This document shows positions 45,896 through 52,674 of a stretch of DNA of 64,000 nt, piece by piece; position 1 is the stretch's first letter, and the number at the start of each line of letters is the position of its first letter. Below the pieces are notes generated by a model. It was not told where the DNA came from, did not search any database, and saw only the letters and a program-made list of their open reading frames with translations. This DNA is from JABWBD01 sp040768665 (lineage in GTDB: Bacteria > Planctomycetota > Planctomycetia > Pirellulales > Thermoguttaceae), in contig JAXGMN010000055.1 of the NCBI GenBank assembly GCA_040768665.1, forward strand, positions 1 to 64,000. Direction: 5' to 3'. The translations under genes and the position numbers were made by a program.

Positions 45896-47043
45896 ATCGT
45901 CTCCTTGCTTCGAGAAGCGTCCGCCGAAACAGCGGCGGCGCACCGGCCGTTGCCGCCCGAAGCCGGCCGGTCCAGTACGGCAGTGTGCGACGAGATCGGC
46001 TCGGGGCCCGGCGTTTGGGCGTCCAAAAGGAAATAGCCACGCCTGGCGATCAACCCGTTGCGCCAGCCAAACATTGGCCAGGTCAGGCCGTGCGCGTAGC
46101 TCTCGCTGATCACCAGCGCGATACTGTAGGCCCTGGGAAAGACCGCCCGAAACAGGGCCTGATCGTGGGTGCTGAAGAACTCCCCCGTCAGCCGGCATTG
46201 GCGGCGTTTTTCCTCGGGACAGTCCTCACACCAGTGGCGCATGGGATGGGAATGCCAGAACCCGAGGCTCAGCTCGTCGCTGCGGCGCAGGGTGATCGCC
46301 GCCGACACGTCGGACCACGTCTCGGGCGTAAACGTCAGCGTGGCCAACTGATGTTCGGCATGGCGGATCGGGATTTGGGCGGTGACGACGGCAAAGATCT
46401 CGCTGCGCCCTTGGTCGCGGTGCAGCCGACCGATGAGGATTCCGCCAGTCTCCACCCCGCCCGCCGAACGGCTCATCGCCACCGCCTCGTCCACAATGCC
46501 CTGCGGGATGAACACCGGCAGGTCGCCGTCGTCCGGCCGGTCATAGGCCGTAGCCCGATCGACGAACCGATCCAAGGCCCCTTCGATCAGCGGCAACGGC
46601 TGGACCACCGGTTCGACGGCAAATGAGAATCGCTCCTCGTCGGGTTGGTCGCCGTCGCTGGGATAAGCGGTGATGAAATAGCGCACCGTATCCTCGGGCC
46701 CCAGGCGGCCTTTTTGGATCAGCCCCGCAGTGGCCTGTTGGGCGGTGGCCATGAAGTACGACGTCGGGATCTCGGTCTTCAGAGGAGCACCGCCGCGCGG
46801 CGCGATCGCCGCGAGAAGACTGCCGACATACGGTTCACCCAGCGTCGCGTCCCAAAGCGGCGTGATCGTCCCCGGCCCCGCGACCGCGGCGGCAAGGCCG
46901 GGGTCGCGCCGCAGGGCCTGGAATCGAATCGATTCCAGGGCGGGCTCCCAGTCCGGAGTAAGGCGAAAGCGGCCGATCAACGACGGCGGCTCATCCAACT
47001 TGAAAAACTCCAAGAGGAACTGAAACTCGGATTCGCGATCCAT
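45892..47043 (-). CDS. JAB/JAMM-domain metallopeptidase (deubiquitinase-like)
   Basis: 383 aa. The JAMM zinc site is complete: Glu198 in GGVETGGILIG, His264 and His266 in GFWHSHP, and Ser291-xx-Asp294 in STHD. The stretch between HSHP and STHD is unusually long and holds Cys272, Cys275 and Cys283 (WCEDCPEEKRRQC), perhaps a second metal site. Residues 1-160 form an unrecognised domain and residues after 335 a disordered tail. AGGAG precedes the ATG. It could process the ubiquitin-like protein or remove it from substrates before the ATPase acts. Confidence 0.88.
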   Translation of the reverse strand: MDRESEFQFLLEFFKLDEPPSLIGRFRLTPDWEPALESIRFQALRRDPGLAAAVAGPGTITPLWDATLGEPYVGSLLAAIAPRGGAPLKTEIPTSYFMATAQQATAGLIQKGRLGPEDTVRYFITAYPSDGDQPDEERFSFAVEPVVQPLPLIEGALDRFVDRATAYDRPDDGDLPVFIPQGIVDEAVAMSRSAGGVETGGILIGRLHRDQGRSEIFAVVTAQIPIRHAEHQLATLTFTPETWSDVSAAITLRRSDELSLGFWHSHPMRHWCEDCPEEKRRQCRLTGEFFSTHDQALFRAVFPRAYSIALVISESYAHGLTWPMFGWRNGLIARRGYFLLDAQTPGPEPISSHTAVLDRPASGGNGRCAAAVSADASRSKETI

Positions 47044-47104
47044 GAGAGGTGCTCCTGGGCCGGGCAGCCAAATCCGATCTCACGACGCGTGGAATAGGCC
47101 GCCG

Positions 47105-47118
47105 CCGGGCTTGCCCGG
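47105..47118. repeat. GC hairpin between the ubiquitin-like and JAB genes
   Basis: CCGGGC/GCCCGG with a two-base loop, inside a 143-base gap, the largest in the operon. It may be part of a mobile intergenic repeat and could shift the ratio of the upstream conjugation genes to the downstream Pup genes. No T run is present. Confidence 0.4.
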
Positions 47119-47186
47119 TGGAAGCCACGATTGGCGGCGAGAACGGGCCCGCCCCTACGATAATCCCACGAATCGTGAAACCTGAT

Positions 47187-47462
47187 TTAGCAGGCGCCGG
47201 CCATGATGTTCGGTTGCAAAACGATGCGGTCGTCGGGCTGCAGCGCGTCGCCGACCACCTCGTCGCCGTTGAGATGTCGCCCTTCCCGCTCGAGCCGTGC
47301 TCGATAGGTCAGCGACCGTCCCTCGGGATCCATCCGGGGCAGACGCATCCGCGGCAACAAGCCTTGAACCAGCTCGTGCACGGTCGAGTCGGCGGGGATG
47401 TTGGAAACGTTGGCCACGTTCTGGCCCAGCACGTCCGACGCCTGGATCGTCATGGTAACCAT
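47187..47462 (-). CDS. Ubiquitin-like beta-grasp protein
   Basis: 91 aa. The strand-helix-strand pattern (MTIQASD; NIPADSTVHELVQGLLPRM; LTYRARLEREGRHL; NGDEVVGDALQPDDRIVLQP) fits the ubiquitin/YukD fold. The C-terminus is Met-Ala-Gly-Ala-Cys with no diglycine. GAGGAG precedes the ATG. It lies between E2-side genes and a JAB peptidase, so it is the candidate modifier for the E1 and E2 homologues. How it could be activated without Gly-Gly, or whether a few residues are removed first, is open. Confidence 0.72.
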   Translation of the reverse strand: MVTMTIQASDVLGQNVANVSNIPADSTVHELVQGLLPRMRLPRMDPEGRSLTYRARLEREGRHLNGDEVVGDALQPDDRIVLQPNIMAGAC

Positions 47463-47502
47463 GGAATCAATCTCCTCATTGCGAGAAACGGAAACGAATC
47501 GG

Positions 47503-48423
47503 TCACGAGGACCACCCTCGGACCGCCAGGTAATGCTCGGCGACTTTTTCGTCTTCCAGGGCCTGCGCCTCGCGGGCGCAGAGCCGGCACGCCACGGACA
47601 GGGCGGAAAGCGCGTGCGTGAGTTCCGGTTGTGCTGGATTGGGCCCGAGAATCACCTCCCACCGAGCCGCCATGCCGTCGTCTTCCGAAACCAGCGACGC
47701 CCGCGCCATCCGCACCACGCCGCAGGCATCTGTGAGCAGGGCCGCCAAGGCCCGCCGGCAAGTCGGCGCCCAGGCGCCCACGGAGGCGATCGGCACGGCG
47801 AGTCGAAGGTCTTCCTCGTCGCCCTCCTCGATGCGTGCCTGGCAGAATTGCTCGGGCACATCCAACTCGACCAGCACGGCACCGTTGGCCCAAGTGACCA
47901 CCGGCCAGCCGATCTCTTGAAGCTGATCGCGAATCGGTTCGGCAATCTCCGTCGCGGGCAAAGCGCCAGGGGCGATGAAAGCCGCAGGCGCCCGGGCATC
48001 GGCGCCGGACGGACTCAGCCAGGCCGCCGCTCTTGCCAGGCCGGAGCAGATGTCGGCAACTCGCTCCGCCAGGTTGATCTCTTCATCGGCGGGAAGCTCG
48101 GCACAAAGCCGCGGTTTCGACTCGCCCGCCGGCCACGCAAACTTGCCGCCACCGGCAATCGACGCGTTGCGGCCGAGTAATTCCCAGGCGGCCTCTCGAA
48201 GATCCGCGAACACCGCGTCGCCGTGACCGGCAGCGGCGGTCAAGACCAACCAATCGCCGTCGAGGCGCGCCGTGCCGCGGAAAGGATGCGCGCCGGGCAT
48301 GGCCACGCGCCACCGGCGCGCTCCAACCGGCTCAACCACCGCGCCGCTCGCCCGCAGCCGTGCGGCGATTGTCTGCTCACGAGAGGCCATGATCACCTCA
48401 CTAGCCGACAGAAGAAGAGTCAT
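47503..48423 (-). CDS. Operon protein of unknown function
   Basis: 306 aa. Its ATG overlaps the stop of the E2-like gene (ATGA) and AAAGGAGG precedes it, so it is translated with that gene. Two parts look alike in outline: residues about 20-120 (WRVAMPGAHPFRGTARLDGD) and about 170-290 (WPVVTWANGAVLVELDVPEQF), each a mixed alpha/beta unit, somewhat like type III secretion chaperone folds. No catalytic residues stand out. I do not recognise the family. Position suggests a partner or adaptor of the E2-like protein. Confidence 0.75.
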   Translation of the reverse strand: MTLLLSASEVIMASREQTIAARLRASGAVVEPVGARRWRVAMPGAHPFRGTARLDGDWLVLTAAAGHGDAVFADLREAAWELLGRNASIAGGGKFAWPAGESKPRLCAELPADEEINLAERVADICSGLARAAAWLSPSGADARAPAAFIAPGALPATEIAEPIRDQLQEIGWPVVTWANGAVLVELDVPEQFCQARIEEGDEEDLRLAVPIASVGAWAPTCRRALAALLTDACGVVRMARASLVSEDDGMAARWEVILGPNPAQPELTHALSALSVACRLCAREAQALEDEKVAEHYLAVRGWSS

Positions 48424-48950
48424 CGCGATGCCTCCTTTACCATGTCGCACCGGAGATCGAGCCGCCGCGGCACCAGCGGACGATCGTCCAGCGGAAACCA
48501 ATCCAGATGGTTGCGAGCCCACTGGCACGCCTCGAGATTCAGCCCGTCGTGGGTTGCGAAGTTGCGGAAAGTCGCAATTTCAAAGATTTGATACAAGAGG
48601 GCCACCAGGGGCGTGCCGGCTCCGATGCTCCCGAGACAAATAAACGGCGGCCGGACGTTCGGATGGAGGACGTGCTCCGGATTCAACCAGGCAACCACCT
48701 GATGCGGCTCCACGTTGCGGAGATAGTCCGGGCCGAAGAAGATCCCGACGTCGAAGCGATCGGCCGTGGTTACCGAGCCATCGGGGCGGCGGACGAGCGT
48801 CGGGCAATGAAACGAGGCCAGATACCGGTTGGGCGCCCCGCCCCGGCGCCCGACCGGCAACAACTCGACACGACCACTCGCCCGTACCAGCGCGGCCCCG
48901 TCCTCTTGCTGCTTATCGAGAAAAGCCTCGTAGACTCGATCGGCGCTCAT
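48420..48950 (-). CDS. E2-like ubiquitin-conjugating enzyme fold protein
   Basis: 176 aa. The E2 signature is HPNVRPPFICLGSIG: the His-Pro-Asn tripeptide (96-98) followed seven residues later by Cys105, in the place of the E2 catalytic cysteine. The following helices (LVALLYQIFEIATFRN, LNLEACQWARNHLDWF) match the C-terminal E2 helices. GGGGAG precedes the ATG. It starts 4 bases after the E1-like gene and overlaps the next gene by ATGA. It should accept a modifier as a thioester from the E1-like protein. Confidence 0.82.
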   Translation of the reverse strand: MSADRVYEAFLDKQQEDGAALVRASGRVELLPVGRRGGAPNRYLASFHCPTLVRRPDGSVTTADRFDVGIFFGPDYLRNVEPHQVVAWLNPEHVLHPNVRPPFICLGSIGAGTPLVALLYQIFEIATFRNFATHDGLNLEACQWARNHLDWFPLDDRPLVPRRLDLRCDMVKEASR

Positions 48951-48954
48951 GGCA

Positions 48955-50097
48955 TCACTCCCCTGAGTCAAACCCTGCGATTTCGTAGTGCCGCTCTTCG
49001 CCCGCGCGGCGGACAACGAAGACGTCGCCGTGTCGAAACCCCAAACTGGCGAGCGAACGCGCCCGCTCCTGCTCGCCGAGCTCGCCCTCCTCGAGCCAAT
49101 CGGCAACGTCGAACGCGCCGGCACGCATGCGAAGACGGCACGCGCGGCACGTGGTGTCGACCCCGCGCACGCGCCCTTCCAGCGCCAACAGCGGCTCGCT
49201 CCGCCTGCCACAACCCGGGCATGCCAGCCGGCGCACGAACAATCCCGACCCGGCTCGCAGCGCCGGCGCCCCGTTTGCGCATGCCGTGCCACCGCCCAGC
49301 GCCAGCGCATCGCCGAGTCGCAGTGCCTCGGCCGACCGATCCAGCCGCTCGACCTGCCATGGCGAATGGTCCAAGCGGCACGCGGGATTGCGCCGGAATG
49401 TGGAAACGATCTGCCGGTGATGCCGGGCGTCGATAAACAGCTCGCCCCGCAGCAACTCGCCGCGGTCGACGCCCGCCAGGACCTTCCCGCATTCGATCGC
49501 CTGAAGCGACGCGGCAAGAGCACCGAGCGCGGCCGGCGCATTGGTCGCGGCCGCTGGGGCGTTTGCGCCGCCGCAGCGATATTGTTGCTCGATTGCGTCG
49601 TAATCGGCATCGTGCCAGGCGCATTCCATACACGGCAGCTCCAGCCCGGGCAGGTAAACGCTCACCCGCGCCTGCAGCCCGGCAGCGTCGACGCCGGCAT
49701 CAATCAAGGCCAGGCTCCGGAGCTTGAAAACCGCCTCGTTGAGATATCGGCGCGACCGGCGAGAATCGAGGCACCCCAGGACAACTGCATCCTGAAACCA
49801 GCCCAACGGCAGGGTCTCGATGCGATCGTCAACCGCTACCACCCCCAGCGTCGGGCAGATCTGGCGGAGCCGCTGTGCCTGGACCGTCGCCTTCGGCCTG
49901 CCGACATCGCACGCAGCGATGTTTTGCGAAACGGCGTTCTTGGCTTCGTAGATGTCCGGATCGGCGAGAATGATTAGCCCGACGCCGCCTTGCCGCGCGA
50001 TTAGCGGAACGACGTGCGAGCCGATATTCCCGCCGGCGCCGGCGACAATCACCTTTCGCTTGGAAGCGGACCGAAGCGTATTCTCTGGATTGCCCAT
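48955..50097 (-). CDS. E1-like ThiF/MoeB-family protein
   Basis: 380 aa. The Rossmann nucleotide site is VIVAGAGGNIGSHV (17-30) with Asp46 after the second strand. The usual NLNRQ adenylation motif is NAVSQ (54-58): Asn and Gln are kept, Arg is Ser. CMEC (156-159) lies where many ThiF proteins have a zinc or thiol pair. A zinc-ribbon with CPGC (293-296) and CRAC (317-320) follows in a C-terminal domain that ends in short strands. GAGG precedes the ATG; only two bases separate it from the RING gene. It is expected to activate the ubiquitin-like protein, if the altered motif permits. Confidence 0.84.
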   Translation of the reverse strand: MGNPENTLRSASKRKVIVAGAGGNIGSHVVPLIARQGGVGLIILADPDIYEAKNAVSQNIAACDVGRPKATVQAQRLRQICPTLGVVAVDDRIETLPLGWFQDAVVLGCLDSRRSRRYLNEAVFKLRSLALIDAGVDAAGLQARVSVYLPGLELPCMECAWHDADYDAIEQQYRCGGANAPAAATNAPAALGALAASLQAIECGKVLAGVDRGELLRGELFIDARHHRQIVSTFRRNPACRLDHSPWQVERLDRSAEALRLGDALALGGGTACANGAPALRAGSGLFVRRLACPGCGRRSEPLLALEGRVRGVDTTCRACRLRMRAGAFDVADWLEEGELGEQERARSLASLGFRHGDVFVVRRAGEERHYEIAGFDSGE

Positions 50098-50099
50098 CG

Positions 50100-50609
50100 C
50101 TAGAGTTCCTCGGGAGCCCATTGAAAACCGGCCTCAAGCGGTGTCGGCTGCGGACAAAGCGCGCAGTGCGGCGCGTAGGTCCAGCATTCCAACTCGGCGT
50201 TCTGGTGATGCCAGACCCCGCAGCTCGGACACCGGACCGCGTCAGAGCCTGGGGCAATCGCCTTGCGGCACCTCGGGCAGAACAAAGGTTTTTCAATGTC
50301 CGGCAGCGCCGCGATCTGGGCAAGAGACTCGCTCGAAAAGTACAGCCGCGTAACCTCGGCCGAACTCCCCTCCGCAAGTGTGATTTCATCCCGATCGGCA
50401 AGGACGCGCATGCCAAGTTCCAGTGGGAGGCCGTTGACACGGACAGCGGGTGCCGCCTTGCTGAGGAGAATCCACCGAGTGCCGTCCGCCTCCCCTTGGA
50501 TCAGCTCGACCCCGCCGGACAACACCGCGGTTTTGCCGCCCGACCGAGCCTGCCCCAACGGCTCAACGCCCCAGGCCCCGAATTCGTCCGCCCACCACAA
50601 GTGCGCCAT
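50100..50609 (-). CDS. FHA-like and RING-type zinc finger protein, candidate E3
   Basis: 169 aa. Residues about 25-95 form a beta-sandwich with the FHA-like end VNGLPLELGMRVLADRDEI. The C-terminal third is a two-zinc treble-clef finger: Cys111, Cys114, Cys127, Cys130, His134/His135, Cys142, His148, Cys149, Cys152 (CPRC, CPSCGVWHH, ECW, HCALC). This follows the prokaryotic RING-type pattern. The ATG at 50609 has GGAGG eight bases upstream. As first gene of the operon, next to E1 and E2, it may help transfer or bind phosphorylated targets. Confidence 0.78.
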   Translation of the reverse strand: MAHLWWADEFGAWGVEPLGQARSGGKTAVLSGGVELIQGEADGTRWILLSKAAPAVRVNGLPLELGMRVLADRDEITLAEGSSAEVTRLYFSSESLAQIAALPDIEKPLFCPRCRKAIAPGSDAVRCPSCGVWHHQNAELECWTYAPHCALCPQPTPLEAGFQWAPEEL

Positions 50610-50655
50610 CCGTCCGCCCTCCAACCCCTGCGATCAGCCCGCAGCCTTCCAGCAG

Positions 50656-50684
50656 ATTATACCAACAAGAATTGTTTATGTCAA
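50656..50684 (-). promoter_or_regulatory. Consensus sigma-70 promoter of the Pup/ubiquitin-like operon
   Basis: On the minus strand, TTGACA (50684-50679), a 17-base spacer, and TATAAT (50661-50656), about 45 bases before the RING gene ATG. Both boxes match the consensus exactly, which is unusual in this GC-rich sequence. Confidence 0.8.
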
Positions 50685-50690
50685 TAATTG

Positions 50691-50739
50691 AAATACCGAA
50701 ATACCTATGTATTGATTTTTAATCGAAATTCGGTATATT
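50691..50739. promoter_or_regulatory. Divergent operator/promoter region with ATTTCGGTA-type motifs
   Basis: TATTTCGGTATTT (minus strand, 50703-50691) and GAAATTCGGTATATT (plus, 50725-50739) face each other. A plus-strand promoter is possible with TTGATT at 50712-50717 and TATATT at 50734-50739 (16-base spacer), overlapping the second motif. A third copy lies at 52593-52606 before the LysR gene. A shared regulator is inferred. Confidence 0.5.
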
Positions 50740-50905
50740 GGTGGCGAAACAGGGCTGCCCGCCATTTTCCGGCGGCCGGCCGATCTTATGGTATTCTGGA
50801 CCTGTCGTTGCATCAGGATTCACGGGCGTTGCACGGCGAGTATTTCCAAAGGGGCGGTCGAAGGCCGCGACGGCGGCAGGTGTCGCGGCCTGGGGAGGAT
50901 GGGCG

Positions 50906-52237
50906 ATGTGGGAAAAAATCAGTGCGCTTATTCGTTCAACGAATCGCAGCTACCGCATCAAGGGTTGGACCAGCTTGCGGACCGCATGGGCCGAGAAGCA
51001 CTGGGTCCCCACGGCCGAGCAACTCGAGCAACTCAACCGTTGGCGCAGTGAGGAGGAAGACGACGGTGTATGGCGTCTGGCGGTCGACGTCCTCTTGGGG
51101 TTGCTGCCGGCTACGGCATTCGCCCCCTCAGCCGCGCCGCAGGCCCAGAAGCCGCGCCGTCGACGGGCCTACCTCGCGGACTGGCTATGGGACCCTTTCC
51201 GCCGCAGCGCGATCGCCGCGGGCGTCTCGGATCCCGGCTTGCGGCGCGACGCAGACGCCTTGATCGTGCTCGCCCGGTGCCTCTCGCACGAGAAATACAA
51301 ACGCACCGAGTTTCTACAATTTCCCTCGGCCGATCCCCAATGGAGCAAGATTCTCTGTCAGAAACGCCTTGCCGGCATCTGCCTCGTCGGGCGGCTGGGA
51401 CTGTTCGGCGAGGAAGCGGTAAGCCGATTGAGCATGCCCGATGCTCGCTTTAGCTTTCTGATCCATCAACGCCCCAAAGACACCGTGCCCGGACAACTCC
51501 ATCGCGACTACTACTGTCTCCGCGAAAACCTCGGGGACGGCACACCACGTTACTACCGGACCAAAGACGAGCACGGCACACGCACCGACTTCGGCCTGGT
51601 ACAACGCTACGTGGTATTTGACGGCATCGGGCACGTCGTCGTCGTGGTCTGCGCGGGCGGCTCCTCGCTGGGCACATACGGCGCGGTCCAGTGGGCGGCC
51701 GACCGCCTCTTCCTGCCCACCCACCCCTATAGCAAACCGATTCCCACGCCTCCCCATCTGGGGCCGAACAGCCGCCTCGAGGCGTTGCTCGACGTGAGGG
51801 CCGATCTCGGTCACTCCCCCTGGCCCCTCTCCCACCTCGAGTTGCGCAGCCTCTATGTCGACCAATTCATCTGGTCGACCGATCTGCGGCAATGGCGCAG
51901 CGACGCGCCCAAACAGATCACCCTGGTCCTCAAGAACGGCGATCCCGACCGACCGCTGCGCGTGCTCTTCAACGGAAAGAAGGTCACCGCGACGCCGGCC
52001 GGCCAGGCCTTCCATCTGCTGGTACGCCTCTGCCAGGTTGCTGCTGAGAGCCCCACCGGCGTCGTGGATGTCGCACGATTGGCCGAAGACGAGTGGATCT
52101 GGTCCGGCAAGCGCATCGACGAGACGACGGCCCGCCGCAACCTTTCCCTGCTCAAGTTTCGACATCTCCACGACGCGCTTTCGCTGGGCGACGAAGTCCG
52201 CCTTCATGCTCACGTGGTGATTCGCCCCAACGAGTAG
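50906..52237 (+). CDS. Protein of unknown function with probable C-terminal winged helix
   Basis: 443 aa from the ATG at 50906, which has GGGGAGG upstream; a longer frame from 50738 has only a TTG start. A basic stretch PRRRRAYL is near residue 80. The middle has beta-rich phrases (FGLVQRYVVFDGIGHVVVVVCAGGSSLGTYG). The last 80 residues (GQAFHLLVRLCQVAAESPTG, RLAEDEWIWSGKRIDE, ARRNLSLLKFRHL) resemble a winged-helix DNA-binding domain. It is divergent from the Pup/ubiquitin-like operon and may regulate it. I do not recognise the family. Confidence 0.65.
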   Translation: MWEKISALIRSTNRSYRIKGWTSLRTAWAEKHWVPTAEQLEQLNRWRSEEEDDGVWRLAVDVLLGLLPATAFAPSAAPQAQKPRRRRAYLADWLWDPFRRSAIAAGVSDPGLRRDADALIVLARCLSHEKYKRTEFLQFPSADPQWSKILCQKRLAGICLVGRLGLFGEEAVSRLSMPDARFSFLIHQRPKDTVPGQLHRDYYCLRENLGDGTPRYYRTKDEHGTRTDFGLVQRYVVFDGIGHVVVVVCAGGSSLGTYGAVQWAADRLFLPTHPYSKPIPTPPHLGPNSRLEALLDVRADLGHSPWPLSHLELRSLYVDQFIWSTDLRQWRSDAPKQITLVLKNGDPDRPLRVLFNGKKVTATPAGQAFHLLVRLCQVAAESPTGVVDVARLAEDEWIWSGKRIDETTARRNLSLLKFRHLHDALSLGDEVRLHAHVVIRPNE

Positions 52238-52269
52238 GCCCCGCTGGCCGAGTCTTGCCGAGCGGGATC
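52237..52269. repeat. Hairpin element abutting a TAG stop
   Basis: GGCCCCGCT (52237-52245) and AGCGGGATC (52261-52269) with a 15-base loop containing TTGCCG. It begins at the last base of the TAG stop, as does the related element at 24509-24531. Confidence 0.5.
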
Positions 52270-52444
52270 TCTACCCCACAAGCGGTCTTCCGCCCCCGCC
52301 GTTGCTCCCATCGCCCCGCGCATTCTGGCGGCGATGTACTCGGCGTCACCGTTCATGGGTGGAAAGGTGGAAACCGGCCCATGTCTTGGGCCAGCCTCTG
52401 CAGCGGTAAGGTGCCGATCAATAATTAGTTGGTCAATGATTGTA

Positions 52445-52470
52445 GGGTGGATTTAAATCCACCCTTCTTT
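52445..52470. terminator. Palindromic terminator-like hairpin
   Basis: A perfect 20-base palindrome (GGGTGGATTT/AAATCCACCC, 52445-52464) followed by a T-rich stretch (TTCTTT). It lies between the winged-helix gene and the LysR gene and probably ends the former. The rest of the 52238-52674 gap holds the LysR promoter region. Confidence 0.6.
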
Positions 52471-52592
52471 CTTGCGGCAGAGTAAGATGCGCTCCACAGC
52501 GAATTGCACAGCTAATTCCTGAACAGCGCCTCAGACCTTTGGCTCCTTCGGCCGAGGAAATTCTCAGAACGACACCTCTTTCACGATATTTC

Positions 52593-52606
52593 TATTTCGG
52601 TACAAT
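52593..52606 (+). promoter_or_regulatory. ATTTCGGTA motif over a likely LysR -10 box
   Basis: TATTTCGGTACAAT: the motif shared with 50691-50739 overlaps TACAAT (52601-52606), a possible -10 box about 70 bases before the LysR gene. This position fits repression or autoregulation; the regulator is unknown. Confidence 0.45.
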
Positions 52607-52674
52607 AGATCCCTTTCCTGCGGCCTTCGAACGGAGATAACCGCCGCGATTTTGTTCATGGAGGTTTTGCGTCG

